Shown: positions 10,226 to 21,412 of the stretch, one piece after another
How the letters are laid out: each line of letters begins with the position of its first letter
Numbering within the stretch: the first letter of the stretch is position 1
Assembly: GCA_005784505.1 (NCBI GenBank)
Contig: VCAZ01000003.1
Location: 7,567,510 to 7,631,509 of the forward strand
From: Bagarius yarrelli
Taxonomy: Eukaryota; Chordata; Actinopteri; Siluriformes; Sisoridae
Length of the DNA stretch: 64,000 bases
Reading direction: 5' to 3'
Program-made: the position numbers and the translations under genes
Notes under the pieces: generated by a model
Database searches by the model: none
Seen by the model: the letters and a program-made list of their open reading frames with translations, nothing else
What the model was told of the DNA's origin: nothing

Positions 10226-11725
10226 ATGTAAAAAATATAAAACAGTTGAAAATAACTATGTTAAGATCCTACATTTGTTTAAATTATTATTTTATTAATA
10301 AATTCAGTGTTACCTGTATTATGCTCCTTTATTGTGCAAAAATGTTATTTTCCAGGGTTAACTGTTAAAAAATATACTGGTTCTTGTAAACCATAGAAGG
10401 GTGGGCAGGCAGATATGAGGAGATAGATACACTGTAAAATTAAACTAATTAAATGATGGAATAACAAAAATATTGTTGGTTAATATTATTGCTTGGGCTT
10501 AGTTAAGAAGACATTATATGACAATATATTCTTCAATATAAGTACAAATGTTTTAAAAATGTTAAACGAAGGGTTATTTTTAACATTCAAAATAATGACA
10601 CAACTAATAAGCAGAAATTAAGGTAATACTATAATCTTTTTAAAGTTGGAGTGAAGTTAGGGGCACTTTTCAAACCTCTCAACACAGAGCCTACCTGCTT
10701 TAATCAAATCACAAATTAAACAAAAGAAAATTAACCTATTTGTATACCGCTGTCCTTACCAAATTTTGATTGTGTGGGCAAGCCAAACAATGATAAATTG
10801 AATAAGTGGGTCCAGCCTGCTATATAGTAACACATCAAGGATGAGACTTACCTGCGATAAAGTGAATGGGTGGGAATAACATCATGTAAAACGCAGAGCT
10901 GACATGATCTAGAAAATAAGAGATGCAAGCCTGCTGTAAAAATACAAAATACCATATGAAATGAACAATTAACAAGATAACCTGTGCCCAATGTAATTAT
11001 AGATAATATAGATAATGTATATACAGCAGACTAGTTGTCAAATTTACTCACAGACTTTGTGCTTTTTTTCGTTAAGTTCAGTTAGCCATTTCAGTATTTT
11101 TTTATCCTCATTTATTATATTAAACAACACACATTTGTTCAGGATCATGCCATGGAGTTGTTAAATAATTTGTTGGCAAAATAATTTGTTTTTCCAGCAG
11201 GAGCCACCATGCTTAGAGTTATTCATGAGTTTATTGCTTCCTTTCCTTCTCATCTTGTGCATCACAATTGGCAATGGCTGCAGGCTCAGAAAAGCAAGAT
11301 GTGAAGCTAATGTGATTTGCACAAGCTTTTGTCAGCAGTGTCACTAAAGACACCATAAAAACAGCTGAGTTGCACACTTCTACTTTAGCAAAGGCATAAA
11401 TGTGAATTTTAGTGTGATTTTTTTTAGTTAAATTATTTAGTTATATTTTAACTTAAGTGCCATTTGCTTTTTTTTTTTTAGTATTTAGCTGTAGGCATGG
11501 TGCTTGAAACTGCATTGTTTGAGGATCCTATCCACTGCTGTAATAGATTTTAGATGCTGTTAAGCATTTTATTGACATTGAAGAAACGTGTCACTTGATG
11601 TGTTGATAAGTAATTGTAATAGAAAACTTATACATGCTCGTATATAATATGTAATTATAGATTTATATTTTAAAAGTCCTAAATGTCAGACAATATCATG
11701 CTTTACCAGTTAGTAGTGTTTTCCT
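10226..11725. other. AT-rich unique sequence
   Basis: No coding frame or known repeat recognised. A minus-strand CAG|GTAAGT hexamer junction at 10851/10852 is mentioned under rejected items. Confidence 0.5.
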
Positions 11726-11945
11726 TTTGGCTGTTCCCTTTTTGTTTCCCTTTCGCCACAGCGAATCATCTGTCTCCACCTAACCCTATTCTCTACATCC
11801 TTTTCACTCACACCCATTAACTTCACATCCCTTTTTTCAGTCGTACACTTTTGCCATTCCTCCTCTCTTTCTGTCTATTTACGTGTTCTCCTCCTTTCCT
11901 CCTTTGACCAGCGGCAGCCCATTTTCAACCTTAGCCCGTTTACTG
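11726..11945. repeat. Interspersed repeat, RTE/LINE-derived type
   Basis: Reads 'tcgccacagcgaatcatctg' and then 'cactcacacccattaacttc', pyrimidine-rich throughout. I recall this as a common fish interspersed repeat ('..gtcgccacagcggatcatc..', LINE-derived). There is no open frame. The identity is from memory only. Confidence 0.4.
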
Positions 11946-13487
11946 ACCACGTCTTTGTATTATCCCTATCTGCAATATTTTAATAAATCCTTAATAAAGC
12001 CAGAAGAAACAAATAGTTAGCTAGCTAAGTGGTACTCAGACATTATAGTTACCTTTACATTTATGCCATTTGGGAGAAGCCCTTATTCAGACTAACATAC
12101 AAATGTGCATGAAGGTCTTTTTGATTAATACATCGATACTGGTTTAGCAGATCACACACCGATAACAAGCTTAAAATACTGTTGGGTCCAAGAATACTTG
12201 ACAGAAATCTTTCATTCTTTTTTTTATTAAACAACAATGGAAAAACAGGTGTTATTCTGATTACATGCTATGGGGCGAAAGGCCAGGTCAGCCATGACAC
12301 AGCACCTTTGAAGCAGAGAGAGAAAATGAATTATGTCACCTTGTTGATCAATAACCCAGAGCCTTTCCTGTTTGCTTATAACCTTTTGTAAAATAGGCCC
12401 CTATTTACATTTACAGCATATGGCCCAGTATTAAAAAACAAAAAGCACGGTGGAGTGGGATTATGGCTTCTTACAAATCAGAGGGATCATCTGGAAAGTT
12501 AATGTGCAAGCAAACAGCACGTTTGTACAGTATATAACTACTGTTAACTAGACTACCTACTTTATTTCAAAGAGCTTGTTTACGGAATAAAAGGTCATTT
12601 TTTGTTTTTATTGGCAGTGGTTTGCACTAGAAAAAAATATATACTGTATATATTTTAAAAAATGAACGCTGAAATAATTTAACATCTTTTCTGTTTTTTT
12701 CTTTTTTTAATAAAATGCATTTAGGCGTCACTGACTGCATAATAGTAGCAAGAAGCTAACTATCTATTTGGTAAAAAGGTACCCTGTGCTGCACACTATT
12801 AAAAAGACTAAATCGCAATACCTGTCAAAAAATCGCAATTAAATAGGGCCTTTCTAAGGGGCCCAGCATTATAATTTTTTGGTGCTGGGAACCGTACAAT
12901 CTTCCAATTAGCAGTCCAGCACCTTATCCACCTTCCACTTCCCCCTCTACCTACGACTACTCTAGAGTAGTTTCAACACAGATGTAAGGGATTTGGGGTG
13001 TTTAGGGGGTGTCAGTGTGCTTTAGCTAATCCTGAAGTGCAGTTGTGAGGATGTGCATGCTTTGTCTGCACACCACAGCAGTATGCCACAATGCTGGCAA
13101 GGTGTGAATTTAATCCCTCCATGTTAAATCTTCAGTTTCACATTTGTTATAGATTATATTTCATTTATATAAAACAACATTTGTGATCAAATATCCTTTA
13201 TTTACTACATTAATAATCCCCTCATATGATAAAAAGAAATCTCTGTAGTCTCTTAGCAATCTCCCTATCTTTACCTCCTTGCTTAAGATGTGAAATATTG
13301 TGCCCTTTTTAGACTTGACTTGGACAGATTTATGTGCACTTTGCTTCACATAGTGCTGATATCCAATCCAGAGCTGGAATAAAAAAAAAAAAAAAAACTC
13401 CACTCTAAGTTTAATTGCCATTTAGTGAGGCCATTTGCTCTGCCATGCTGAATTCTGTATAGATAAGGTGTGAGCTGTTACACATCC
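11946..13487. other. Unique sequence with SINE scraps
   Basis: Two small SINE-tail pieces in reverse orientation lie at about 12053-12098 ('atttgggagaagcccttatt') and 12403-12425. A reversed SINE head is at 12878-12948 ('ggtgctgggaaccgtacaat' through 'ttccacttcccc'). These could be parts of one or more interrupted copies. Nothing coding seen. Confidence 0.5.
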
Positions 13488-13551
<64 letters not shown>

Positions 13552-13555
13552 GTCT
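13488..13555. repeat. (ATCT)n microsatellite
   Basis: About sixteen ATCT units, the last ones imperfect. Confidence 0.97.
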
Positions 13556-15487
13556 AGATAGAATGGGTACAGGAAGGGTATAGGATGGGTGAAAAAAGCT
13601 ACACATTAAAAATGGTAGTAAAGCCAATTTTTGTAATATGAATGAATTATGTATAATATTACATAGGAAAATAGAAGCACATCATAATTTTAACATATAA
13701 TAATAATAATTTTAAGGCACCACTAGGGTTCAACAGAAATGGAATGCATAGTCATCAAAATTAATTTGAAATAGTTTTTTATCATGACTCCAGTGTTACT
13801 ACAAGTTCTATACGTTTCTAATATAATTTTAACTTATTGATAAAACAATAATAAAGTGCCTCTTTCACTTTTTTTCTTCTTTTTTTACTTCCTTATTGCA
13901 AACTCACTGCTCTGTGGCTCATCTTCTGTCTTGATTCAGTGAATATCTCCAAACATGGCCTCTCTCCAAACTAGTTGTAACAGCATGTTGATTTATGTGC
14001 GCATTACTGTGATGTGACGATATCCCATTTCACTGCTGGCTGCGGGAGATTGATAAGCTCCTGATCTGGCCCCTGACACACACACGTTTCGAGATGGTGG
14101 TCCGGTTTTTCACCACTGTCTGCTATGATTGCTTTTGAGACTTTTGAGGAGTTTAAGATGAATTGCTCTAGAGAGTGACCAACAAGGGGGACACAGGTGC
14201 GTGCATGTTCATGCAATCCTGTGTGTGGGTATAAATTTGTAAAAGTGTGCTGGGTGTGTGTTTGTGGGGATTAATTAAAAGCGCAGAACAGTTCTCAGCT
14301 TCAGACTTTAGCGCCTGTGTTTTGTCTTGATAAAATCATACATATTATTGTACAGTTGTAATATAAACTAAAGCTTTCTGTAAGGTTTTGGTACATGTTT
14401 TTGTTCATGTCATGTTTTCTTGTTTTATGTTCATGTTTTGAATTCCTGTTCCTGATGTCATGTGATCCCTTGTCTATGTCTATGTGTCATGTTCCCATTA
14501 GTTAGACTTGTGTATTTATTAGTGGATTTTGGTTTGTCCCTGTACCACGGCGGTAGCCAAGTTATGTTTATGTCTGTCAAGCTAAGTTTAGTTAAGTCTT
14601 GTTAAAGTAATGTTAAGTTCATGTTTGTTGTTTTGTCTACAGTTTGTTATTTTGTCCCATTGTACATGAACTGCACCTTTGGGTTCTAAAACTATACTCC
14701 CTTCGGTGGGCTTCATTACACTTTCAAGTAGATTAAGATTTAAAAAAGCTTATTTATTTTTGCTAATACAAAAAATATGGTTCACTTTTGTTTGAGATTA
14801 ATATTTCTACCTCTACATTCATTATGATTTTTATTCAGTGACATTGTTATGGTTAAGTTAAATAAACTGGTTTATGCAAACAATAACATATTGCATGTGT
14901 TAAGGTTATAAAATAATCCAGTCAGATCATACAAACATCCAGTGTTGCAAAGCTGTCAGATGTCCTTCTACAGGACGTCCCTGAGCTCTGGGCAGTAGCT
15001 TGGACATGTCCTTCAAACTTTCCTTTCAGGATGGCTTGTTCTGGTTAAGGTTGGGTGAATAGACAGGGCATTCCATTACAGACAACTCTGCTTTTTTCCT
15101 CTATGGATATCTCTGGAGATGTGTTCATACTGCTGAAAATAAATGATTACTCTAAACTTTGTTGAAATGTTATTCTTTTATGAAAATAAACATAGATTTT
15201 TTTGGAACAGATATTAGTTATCAGATATCAGTATATGTTCAAGCCATCTGAGTTTAAAAATGAAAAGCTTTGCTACCTTATTGTGGCTTACCTGGGGAAC
15301 GCATAACCAGGATGCAGTATGGAGAAAAAAAGCAAGCTCGTAGAAGCAGTGTGATGCTTTGATAATGTTGGGTACAGCCATTAATGTGGATGTTATTTTG
15401 ATATGTACCACATACCTAAGCATTGTTGCAAACCATGTACACACTTTCAAGGAATCAGTAATCCCTGGTGGCTGTGACCCAAAATTA
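13556..15487. other. Unique sequence; possible LTR-like stretch
   Basis: 14386-14730 is T-rich with repeated 'catgtt/tcatgt' words and ends near 'gggcttcattacac', reminiscent of fish LTRs, but no TG..CA ends, second copy or coding region can be shown. The remainder is unrecognised. Confidence 0.35.
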
Positions 15488-15643
15488 GGGGGAAGTGATA
15501 GCTCAGTGGTTAATGTGTTGGACTAATACCTGAAAGATCAGGGTTCGATTTCCAGCAGCAAAGCTTCTAACCCCCATTTGCTCAGTTATATAAAATTTAA
15601 GTTACTCTAATGTTTAAGTTACTCCAAATGCGGTAAATGTAAA
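15488..15643 (+). repeat. tRNA-derived SINE
   Basis: The A box 'tagctcagtgg' is at 15499-15509 and a near-consensus B box 'ggttcgatttcc' is at 15542-15553. The body is shortened and the tail ends in 'ccaaatgcggtaaatgtaaa'. It lies directly against the mariner fragment that follows. Confidence 0.78.
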
Positions 15644-15860
15644 ATGGTTCAAAATTGGTTTGAGAAGTACAACAACGAGTTTAGGGTGTTGGCCTCCAAT
15701 TTCCCCACATCTCAATCCAGTCAAGCATCTGTGTGATATGCTAGACAAATATGTCCGATCCATGCCCACTTCGCAACATACAGGACGTAAATGAGATGGG
15801 GCTAACATCATACCACCAATGATTCAGGACTGTTTTAACAGCATGAGAGGCATTAGGAGC
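15644..15860 (+). pseudogene. Tc1/mariner transposase C-terminal fragment
   Basis: One plus-strand frame reads PHLNPVKHLCDMLDKYVRSM around 15704-15765. This matches the 'PDLNPIEHLWD.LD..VRSM' motif containing the catalytic Glu of Tc1-like transposases. The Glu codon is AAG (Lys) at 15723-15725. Just before it, another frame reads WFEKYNNEFRVLAS, so there is also a frameshift. After it the frame stops within about twenty codons, although fragments such as 'cagagctgttttaacagcat'-like sequence at 15825-15845 continue the family. Upstream the SINE interrupts or abuts it, so the N-terminal DNA-binding and first catalytic parts are absent. Confidence 0.6.
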
Positions 15861-16802
15861 AAATAGAGATTCATTAATTGATATGTTAAGATTAATTTTA
15901 TAATAATATTATGCATGGCACTAAAATAAGTTAGAGAGAGAAACAAATCAAAATAATCTGTACTGAAACGCATAATACAACAGAGTCGTTCATTTACTAT
16001 TTATTTATTTTTTTTACAGAACACATTATGTTGTGAATTTTGACTTTCCTTGCTTTAAATATGCCTAAACTTTATATTTGGATTTTTTTATTCTCTCTGA
16101 GTCTTTGTACTGCCTACTAATACGACATACAAAGGGAAACACTTGAGTTTACTTTTAATTGGCAGCTGTAAACAGGTGCAATGTCACTGTGCTCTTATTG
16201 TTGGCATGGAGACCGTGTCTAGGGAGACAAGCTCAGCGTAGAGAAAAGTGGCAGGATCTATGTAGGAAAAGGTTTTTTTTTTTTTTTTTGGAAAAGAAAG
16301 CAGCTTGTCCATTAAGCGCCTTTTTGCCCTGCCAATATTTGCAGTCTCTGTAGAGTCCCATCATCACATCATTGGCCAATTTTGGCTTAATTTTTTGTAA
16401 CTAAAGACAAAGTAAATGAAAAGAAAGCTTCTTGTTGTCCATGTGTTTTTGCTGGGTGACACCCTAAAGTGATTTCCAGTCCACAGCAGATTTGTTTTTA
16501 TTTTAAAACTCATGTAGCCAAACAACCTCCTTTAAAAATTTTAAGCTGAATTGCAAATCGTTATGAATACTTGGTGTTTTTATTTTTGAGTCGAACTGAA
16601 GCATGACTGTTAAAGCACGAATAGCAATGTTACTGTCGGTGAGATTCCCTACACATTTTGACAAGTGTGTGGAAGTCAAATACCTGAACTTGGTAATGAT
16701 CTACAGTTTTTACTTGAAGAATCAGCTTTATTATGCCCATTCTTTGATTTGTACTGAAATGTAGCGTGCACAAATGTAGGAATAAGCTAACTCAAGTTTA
16801 AG
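15861..16802. other. Unique sequence
   Basis: A run of eighteen T is at 16272-16289. No gene or repeat recognised. Confidence 0.5.
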
Positions 16803-17000
16803 CTATCGGAAATCTGGGTGAAGCAGGAATGAATAGGCAAATAGTGACGGCACCTTTGTAATTTTTTCCCCTTCAATGACAAATTTTTCACTGTACACTG
16901 CGTCTGCAAAGTAAACAGAAAAGTAAACTAGACTGGATGCTGCCAGCAAAATTACAGTTATTAATACCCATTTATTCATGCCTTTGCAACGGCCTGCCAT
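16803..17000 (-). CDS. Hypothetical short signal-anchor ORF
   Basis: A 65-codon minus-strand frame starts MAGRCKGMNKWVLITVILLA and continues through SSLVYFSVYF, so residues about 11-31 form one hydrophobic segment preceded by Arg/Lys. This is the charge arrangement of a type II signal anchor or uncleaved signal. After it come acidic and basic residues (EKFVIEGEKITK), then the stop. I do not recognise the protein. If it were a first coding exon, a weak donor 'aaag|gtgccg' follows the ITK codons. Conversely 'tttctgtttactttgcag' inside it could serve as an acceptor. An ORF this short arises easily by chance in AT-rich DNA, so this is only a candidate. Confidence 0.15.
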   Translation of the reverse strand: MAGRCKGMNKWVLITVILLAASSLVYFSVYFADAVYSEKFVIEGEKITKVPSLFAYSFLLHPDFR

Positions 17001-17098
17001 TCACATCATGTCTAATCAAGCTGTCATGTGTCAAAAAAAGAGCTCTCTAGGGAAATCTGTTAGGATTGTGACGGAGTTACGGTAAACACTGCTTTCTT

Positions 17099-17099
<1 letters not shown>

Positions 17100-17139
<40 letters not shown>

Positions 17140-17147
17140 GACACACT
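17100..17147. repeat. (CA)n microsatellite
   Basis: About eighteen CA units followed by 'gacagacacac'. Confidence 0.96.
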
Positions 17148-17936
17148 TCCTGCAGTGTGGGGCCTGGCCTGTTTGGGGCCCCATGTGTTGATCAGAAGGC
17201 TAGATTCCCTCTGTCCTACTTTTCCGTCTAAAACACAAAGGCATTGTTTTACCAAGGTGAATCAATGTATTATACTTTCAGAATAAAATAAGTTCAGTGT
17301 TTAAAGGGGAAATACACAGCAATACAGTGCATTCTGTAACACAGTGAAAATAACACAGTTATGCAGTTCATGACTACTTGAATCTGCCGTCTGGCAGGCA
17401 GACAAAACAGACTTCAGGTACAGATGACAGAGTGAAGTGTGATTTCTGTCAAACTGATAACTGAATGACATGATGTAGTAAAATCCCTTATTGAAGAAAT
17501 ATTACTATAAGTAATGTTACAGAACATATACATGAAAGATACCAGAGAAAGAAACTGGTAGACAAAAATATTTTGTTTACAGCAGCTAATAAAAATGTCC
17601 TTATAGCTTTAAAAGGCATCTGATTGTCATTTGTTTAAAATATTATAGTGGTGTATTAAGCTATTAAAGGTAGGTCATCTATACAGTTTGAATTAAGATT
17701 GTACTTATTTGAGGATATTTTACAAACATGTTAAAAATAATTTTATGCTACTTGGACCCTAAAGAATAACAGACTGATCAATTTCAAGGATATGCATATA
17801 ATGTTGTGAGTTTTATTAGTGCAGATACTCCGCGAATAGTTCTTCCTCTTACGTTTAAATTCTAGTAAATCCTATAAGGACTGTACAAATGTAAAATGTA
17901 GACAGATATCATCTCAGGTTTAACTTGGGTCCTCAA
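17148..17936. other. Unique sequence
   Basis: Nothing recognised. Confidence 0.5.
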
Positions 17937-18008
17937 GTCAAGTCAAGTCAAGTCACCTTTATTTATATAGCGCTTTTAACAATCGAGACGGTAACAAAGT
18001 AAAGTTAA
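17937..18008 (-). repeat. LINE-type 3' tail, reversed
   Basis: Four tandem 'aagtc' units are followed by 'acctttatttatatagcgct', the reverse complement of the 'agcgctatataaataaaggt' end of common fish non-LTR elements. Compare the tail at about 33355-33400 of the LINE in this window, which has the same 'agcgctatacaaataaaatt' form. No coding part of the element follows. Confidence 0.5.
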
Positions 18009-18107
18009 GTGACCACCTCCAACAGCTCTATTTATGCCGAAGAAAGTGGCAGTGGCTCCACAATCTCCTCGGCGCCCACACTAATGATATTTACCTCCTA
18101 TAAGAGA
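18009..18107 (+). other. Short open coding-like stretch
   Basis: Thirty-three codons open between stops, reading TTSNSSIYAEESGSGSTISS and then APTLMIF. GC content is above the surroundings. It lies 22 bp upstream of the exon candidate below but in another frame and without a splice donor, so its status is unknown. It may be the flank of a retrocopy. Confidence 0.15.
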
Positions 18108-18129
18108 TAGAGATTGATTGCTTTTTCAG

Positions 18130-18406
18130 GAAAGCAACCGCTGAGCGTGCTTCCAACTCCCGAGGCAGCACTAGGCAGGCTGGAAAAGACGGCGATAAGG
18201 CGAGGCCTGTCTCAGATCCCTTTGCTAGCTCTACCCGCAAGCCCACAAGCTTTGGGCCTCAGCCGCAGAGAGGCCATAGCTACAAGGACTACATAGCGGC
18301 AGCGGAGCTTGCAAAGCGGACATATCTTGCATTGCATGCTTTAGACTCCCTCATAAGCCGACCTAGCATGCTCCGCTCCCAAGCAAGACACATAATAGTC
18401 AAATAA
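18130..18406 (+). CDS. Candidate terminal coding exon, unknown protein
   Basis: The segment starts directly after an acceptor-like sequence 'attgattgctttttcag' (AG at 18128-18129). It stays open in one frame for 91 codons to TAA at 18404-18406. An AATAAA polyadenylation hexamer overlaps the stop (18402-18407). The deduced peptide is Ser/Arg/Pro-rich at first (KATAERASNSRGSTRQAGKD) and then helix-prone (KDYIAAAELAKRTYLALHAL, DSLISRPSMLR), ending SQARHIIVK. The same frame is open 26 bases into the upstream intron side. GC is near 50% against about 36% around it. I do not recognise the family. It may be a last exon of a plus-strand gene, a retrocopy, or part of a retroelement, because a LINE-type tail lies 120 bp upstream. 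No partner exon is seen in the window. Confidence 0.3.
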
Positions 18407-18679
18407 AACTGCTGTATGGATATGTACAGTGCCTAAAGCTCGCATTAGCCAGGATTTCCTTTTACTTTCCGACATCTTCTCTTTTATTGTACAAACACAA
18501 ACACACACTAAAGATAAAAAGCCTTATCGTAGTTCAATGCCCTCCTTTGTACTTCCTGGTCAATAATGTTATCAGTGACGAGTTGCTTCCCCATTGGCCT
18601 GATTTCACATGTGCTTCAGTTTGTGTCTTGGGAAATTTTCCCTAGTGCTAGTATGCAGCTAGAGTTCCCAGGGGGAACA

Positions 18680-18800
18680 GCAGTGTTAGGAAAGCTACTT
18701 GGAAAATGTAGTGAACTAACTTTTCAGTTTACTCTATGTTAAATGCAGCTTTACTACATTGAAGCTACCCCTGTAAAATGTAGCAAGCTAAGCTACAGTG
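18680..18800. repeat. Fish interspersed repeat, hAT-like end
   Basis: Starts 'cagtgttaggaaagctactt' and contains 'tttactacattgaagctacc' and 'aaatgtagcaagctaagcta'. It matches a common fish repeat beginning CAGTGTTGGG that I associate with non-autonomous hAT elements. A related copy is at 52450. Boundaries and class are uncertain. Confidence 0.35.
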
Positions 18801-19360
18801 TATAGACAAGAGTAAGCAATAGCAGAGGCTTGACTCAGTGTGCTGTATGTGTGTGAGGCGGAAAGTGGAAAATAAACTCGCCACTTCGTGTGAGATTTAA
18901 TATCTATATTTGTATTGTTTGGCTATTAACTGTTGTTTTCAGACTTTACTGAATTGCAGTGTTTGTGTTAGCAAGCTAATTTGTGAATCACAATTAAGTA
19001 ATTTTTTGTGTGTCAGCCCATCGGTTTGTGACATCTCTAACTGGAAAAAAGTGGCAGAAATGCACTAAAAATCTGGTTGCAAACGACTGTAACACACAAA
19101 GAGGAACAACTCATCATATGGAAGTACTTTTGTCGGCCACACAGCTTTCTAAATAGTGGTGGCATCACTTACTGATCTAGGATCGCTAAATGTAGTGGTG
19201 TGGAGGCTATTTAATTTAGAAAACAAGGATGCTACTATGATGTAAAAGAGTAGTTCCCATATAGCATAGAAAATTATCAATTTTGCCATTTTTTTATGAC
19301 AATGGTTAAAATTATAACCGAATATTAGCACTTTATATTTATTAATAAGGTCATAAAATC
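18801..19360. other. Unique sequence
   Basis: Nothing recognised. Confidence 0.5.
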
Positions 19361-19440
19361 CAGCAGTCCCCAAACTTTTTTGTACCAGGGACCAATTTCA
19401 TGGTTAAATTGCTTTTCATGCTTACACGGTATGTAATCTG
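19361..19440 (+). repeat. hAT-like repeat terminus
   Basis: 'cagcagtccccaaacttttt' then 'gtaccagggaccaatttcat' matches a widely distributed vertebrate repeat terminus ('cag.ggtccccaacctttttggcaccagggaccgg'). The rest of the element cannot be followed. Confidence 0.45.
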
Positions 19441-20189
19441 AATGCAAAAATTACACTTTACATTAGACAATTAGGCAACAATAACAGGTAGGAATCTTGG
19501 TATTTTTTTGTTTTAAATGCATAAATAATATATTAGACGGATGAGTTGCAAGAAAAGTCAGACTGACATCCAGACAATCAGAATGACTTCTACAGTAATG
19601 CTTTTACAGATTGGCTTGGGTGTGTCCTAATACAAAAAGGTGTACCTGAAATCTTTTTTCAAAAAGAAATAATTTCTTATAAACTCTAATCTGCTATACT
19701 TGCTGATCTGTCAGAGAAAGAAAAAAGAAAGGAACACTACTCACATCAAAAGAAAGAAATAAAAAGCCTATAAACAAAGCATGTGATGGAAGGAGAGAAA
19801 GTGTCTAACGATGGAGAAAAGCTGGGGTCTGGCTGTGACTTGGACCATTGGCACTTCTTATGTGTGCTCTCCAGCACTCTCATTATAGCACTGTGACAGA
19901 GAGAGCCATTCAGCCAGTCCCCATTAAATTGCACTTCAGCATGGACTGCAGTTTATGCCTTTTACTTTTCTCCTCAGCTAAAACCAACCCACATTTAACA
20001 CTTGTGTTTAACACTCTTCACGACTCAGGAATGACTGATCAACTTTATAGAAAAACAGTTATAATTTTTTTTTTTTTTTTTTAAGTTTAAAAAGACATAA
20101 AGTGTTTTTGTGGGAGATGTTTTACTGTAACAAAGTTTAAAGTCTTTCAAAAACCTACTCTAAAATACACATTATCAAGCAGCTATGTA
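19441..20189. other. Unique sequence
   Basis: T-run at 20067-20082. Open frames of 62-78 codons are unsupported. Nothing else seen. Confidence 0.5.
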
Positions 20190-21412
20190 CACTATATTGC
20201 CAAAAGTATTCACTCACCTGCCTTGACTCGTATATGAACTTAAGTGATATCCCATTCGTAATCCATAAGGTTCAATATGACGTTGGGAAGGCTGTCCACA
20301 AGGTTTAGGAGTGTGTTTATGGGAATTTTTGACCATTCTTCCAGAAGCGCATTTGTGAGGTCACACACTGATGTTGGACAAGAAGGCCTGGCTCTCAGTC
20401 TCCGCTCTAATTCATCCCAAAGGTGTTCTATCAGGTTGAGGTCAGGACTCTGTGCAGGCCAGTCAAGTTCATTCACACCAGACTCTGTCATCCATGTCTT
20501 TATGGACCTTGCTTTGTGCACTGGTGCACAGTCATGTTGGAAGAGGAAGGGGCCAGCTCCAAACTGTTCCCACAAAGTTGGGAGCATGGAATTGTCCAAA
20601 ATGTCTTGGTATGCTGAAGCATTCCGCGTTCCTTTCACTGGAACTAAGGGGCCAAGCCTTAGTTAGCCTTGTCCTGAAAAACAACCCCACACCATAATCC
20701 CCCCTCCACCAAACTTTACACTTGGCACAATGCAGTCATACAAGTAACGTTCTCCTGGCAAACCGCCAAACCCAGACTCGTCCATCAGATTGCCAGATGG
20801 AGAAGCGCGATTCGTCACTCCAGAGAACGCGTCTCCACGAGTCCAGTGGCGGCGTGCTTTACACCACTGCATCCGACGCTTTGCATTGCACTTGGTGATG
20901 TATGGCTTAGATGCAGCTGCTCGGCCATGGGAACCCATTCCATGAAGCTCTCTGCGCACTGTTCTTGAGCTAATCTGAAGGCCACATGAAGTTTGGATAG
21001 GTCTGTAACGATTGACTCTGCAGAAAGTTGGCGACCTCTTCACACTATGCGCCCTCAGCATCCGCTGACCCCGCTCCGTCAGTTTACGTGGCCTACCACT
21101 TCGTAGCTGAGTTGCTGTCGTTCCCAAACGCTTCCACGTTGTTATAATACAGCTGACAGTTGACTGTGGAATACTTAGGAGCGAGGGAGGAAATTTCACG
21201 ACTGGACTTGTTGCACAGGTGGCATCCTGTCACAGTTCCATGCTGGAATTTACTGAGCTCCTGAGAGCGACCCATTCTTTCACAAATGTTTGTAAAAACA
21301 GTCTGCATGCCTAGGTGCTTGATTTTATACACCTGTGTGGCCATGGAAGTGATTTGGAACATCTGATTACGATTATTTGGATGGGTGAGCGAATACTTTT
21401 TGCAATATAGTG
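20190..21412 (-). mobile_element. Complete Tc1-like transposon copy
   Basis: Both termini are visible. The left end 'cactatattgccaaaagtat' follows TA at 20188-20189. The right end is its inverted counterpart 'atactttttgcaatatagtg', ending at 21412 before TA at 21413-21414. The inverted repeats agree over about 30 bp with a few mismatches. Length is 1223 bp, shorter than a typical 1.3-1.6 kb Tc1 because of internal losses near the 3' end of the transposase. The transposase is on the minus strand and frameshifted, so the copy is not autonomous, but its ends could in principle still be recognised in trans. Confidence 0.92.
20240..21275 (-). pseudogene. Tc1-like transposase, frameshifted
   Basis: Starts at the ATG at 21275-21273 with MGRSQELSKFQHG and the first helix-turn-helix (CHLCNKSSREISS). 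The frame shifts near 21180 into LSIPQSTVSCIITTWKRLG followed by the GRPRK-type motif (RSGRPRKLTERGQ), as in the family. The first catalytic Asp is in MDESGFG and the glycine-rich box is KFGGGGIMVWGCFSGQG. Then a second break occurs (stops around 20640-20665, where 'ggctaactaa' interrupts). After that FQHDCAPVHKA carries the second Asp and LDWPAQSPDLNLIEHLWDEL carries the Glu. The C-terminus is altered: LVDSLPNVILNLMDYEWDIT shows that the usual end of the protein was deleted and the following untranslated sequence read through. Confidence 0.9.

Noticed and set aside
10845..10875. Minus-strand CAG|GTAAGT at 10851/10852 as another recursive splice site
   Set aside because: Upstream pyrimidine tract is weak and interrupted; the word is expected a few times by chance.
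13488..13555. Possible CRISPR-like array
   Set aside because: Simple ATCT tetranucleotide repeat without spacers; the window is eukaryotic.
15280..15300. Minus-strand CAG|GTAAGC near 15290
   Set aside because: Same reason: no convincing pyrimidine tract or branch context.
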